Assembly: GCA_963818645.1 (NCBI GenBank)
Contig: CAWFTF010000007.1
Coordinates: 62,001-126,000 of the forward strand
Direction: 5' to 3'
DNA length: 64,000 nucleotides
Source: Gp6-AA40 sp963818645
GTDB taxonomy: Bacteria > Acidobacteriota > Vicinamibacteria > Vicinamibacterales > UBA2999
The notes beneath the pieces are model-generated. The model searched no databases, was not told the DNA's origin, and was given only the letters and a program-made list of their open reading frames with translations. The position numbers were made by a program, and so were the translations under genes. The first letter of the stretch is position 1; the number at the start of each line of letters is the position of its first letter. Of the stretch, positions 63,254-64,000 are shown piece after piece.

Positions 63254-64000
63254 CTACTTCCTGCCGATGAACTTCGTAAATTCCGCGAACGGCACCGCAC
63301 CGCGGCCGTGGATCGGTGCAATGGTCGCCACTCTCAATTTCAACTTCTGTACTTCGTCGTAGAGCGCGACCGCGTTGGGCGGAGGGGTCGCCGGTACCGG
63401 CGCATCGGGCGGCCCCGGGCTGAACGCATCGGCTTCGATGAGGATTCTTGGTCCGGGCAGATAGATCAACGTGTATTCGTTGGTGTGAGTATCGCCGCCC
63501 GTGGCGTAGATCTCGATCGTCTGTTTGCCGTCGGTGAGGATGTCCTTGCCTGTCACGCCCTGGAGCGTCGGTGTCTTCGCCGCCTTGCTCTGGGCATCCG
63601 GGCTGAGCGTCGCAGGAGCAACAAGCGTCTTCTCGAAGTAGGGCACGTTGGACTGATGCGTGACGACGGTCGCGCCCTCGGCCACATACGTGCGGAGCCC
63701 GCCGGAGTGATCGAAGTGATGGTGCGTCGTCAGGACATATCGCAGCGGTTTGTTGGGGACGAGCTTCTTCGCTTCGGCGATCACGGCGAGTGAGCGCGCT
63801 TCGTCGAGCGGCGCCTCCACGACGGCTATGTAATCGGCGAACTCGACGACCACGCTGTGATGAGACCCGCCGGTCACGTGCCAGACGCCATTCGCCAGCT
63901 TCGTGCTCATCGTCTGAGGTGCTGACGGGGGTGCAGCGTTGGCGACCGCCTCTGGCACCGTGAGGTCGAGCGGCGCGTTCGGCATCACGTTCGTGATCGA
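63254..64000 (-). CDS. Metallo-beta-lactamase-fold hydrolase, 5' end cut by window edge
   Basis: The frame is open to the window edge (ITNVMPNAP upstream of the first ATG), so the N-terminus continues outside. Visible 248 residues include an Ala/Pro linker, then the MBL domain: GVWHVTGGSHHSVVVEF, the zinc motif TTHHHFDHSGGLRT (HxHxDH), GGDTHTNEYTLIYLP with the third His, LIEADAFSPG with the bridging Asp, and IAPIHGRG with the last His. Substrate not predictable; likely secreted given neighbours. Converges on icd across a word repeat. Confidence 0.85.
   Translation of the reverse strand, partial: SITNVMPNAPLDLTVPEAVANAAPPSAPQTMSTKLANGVWHVTGGSHHSVVVEFADYIAVVEAPLDEARSLAVIAEAKKLVPNKPLRYVLTTHHHFDHSGGLRTYVAEGATVVTHQSNVPYFEKTLVAPATLSPDAQSKAAKTPTLQGVTGKDILTDGKQTIEIYATGGDTHTNEYTLIYLPGPRILIEADAFSPGPPDAPVPATPPPNAVALYDEVQKLKLRVATIAPIHGRGAVPFAEFTKFIGRK

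Overview
The window is 64 kb of G+C-rich, densely packed bacterial DNA. Overlapping start/stop codons (ATGA, GTGA, TGATG) are common. The gene content suggests a soil-type Acidobacteriota, most likely class Vicinamibacteria: a Thr/Ser kinase with the typical GSGGMG start, winged-helix/TPR regulators, several PQQ or NHL propeller enzymes, ThuA, DinB, bacillithiol genes and a monomeric isocitrate dehydrogenase. This taxonomic call is inference from content; no rRNA or tRNA gene was seen.

Layout. 1-3 kb: the end of a glycine-zipper protein, metK with a structured leader, a secreted phosphatase-like protein and a HTH-TOBE regulator whose start lies in a 15-bp inverted repeat. 3-9.5 kb: a complete-looking his operon (I-G-D-C-B-H-F-A; no hisE) preceded by a histidine-rich leader peptide and an intrinsic terminator, a classic attenuator. 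9.5-16.7 kb: AAA ATPase, MFS carrier, membrane kinase, outer-membrane protein and PQQ sugar dehydrogenase. 17-24 kb: a TetR-controlled tripartite ABC-2 exporter (TetR, HlyD, ATPase, TolC, ATPase, two permeases). 24-35.5 kb: epimerase, VOC protein, TerC, a cupredoxin/HD-GYP/porin operon, FMN reductase with zinc ribbon, DinB/HAD pair, lactonase and a GlcG-cupin fusion.

35.6-41 kb: a sigma-54 activator whose 3' half dissolves into about 1.4 kb of A/T-rich, non-coding, error-like sequence, followed by a frameshifted MGH1-type glycosidase. 41-44 kb: FAD oxidoreductase coupled to bshB1 and bshA (bacillithiol). 44-57 kb: penicillin acylase, a TPR regulator, NHL propeller, Mug glycosylase, a small protein, a parallel beta-helix protein, an ECF sigma factor and a diheme cytochrome. 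55-64 kb: ThuA-NHL fusion and PQQ dehydrogenase, purE-purK, monomeric icd and a partial metallo-beta-lactamase-fold protein.

Two window-wide patterns stand out. First, many gaps hold degenerate short-word repeats of about 7 nt, often in both orientations, and these run into gene ends and even into the middle of a penicillin acylase. Second, about a dozen conserved genes carry a single-base indel, nearly all +1. Correcting one base restores full family length each time, so these look like consensus errors of a noisy long-read assembly rather than true pseudogenes.
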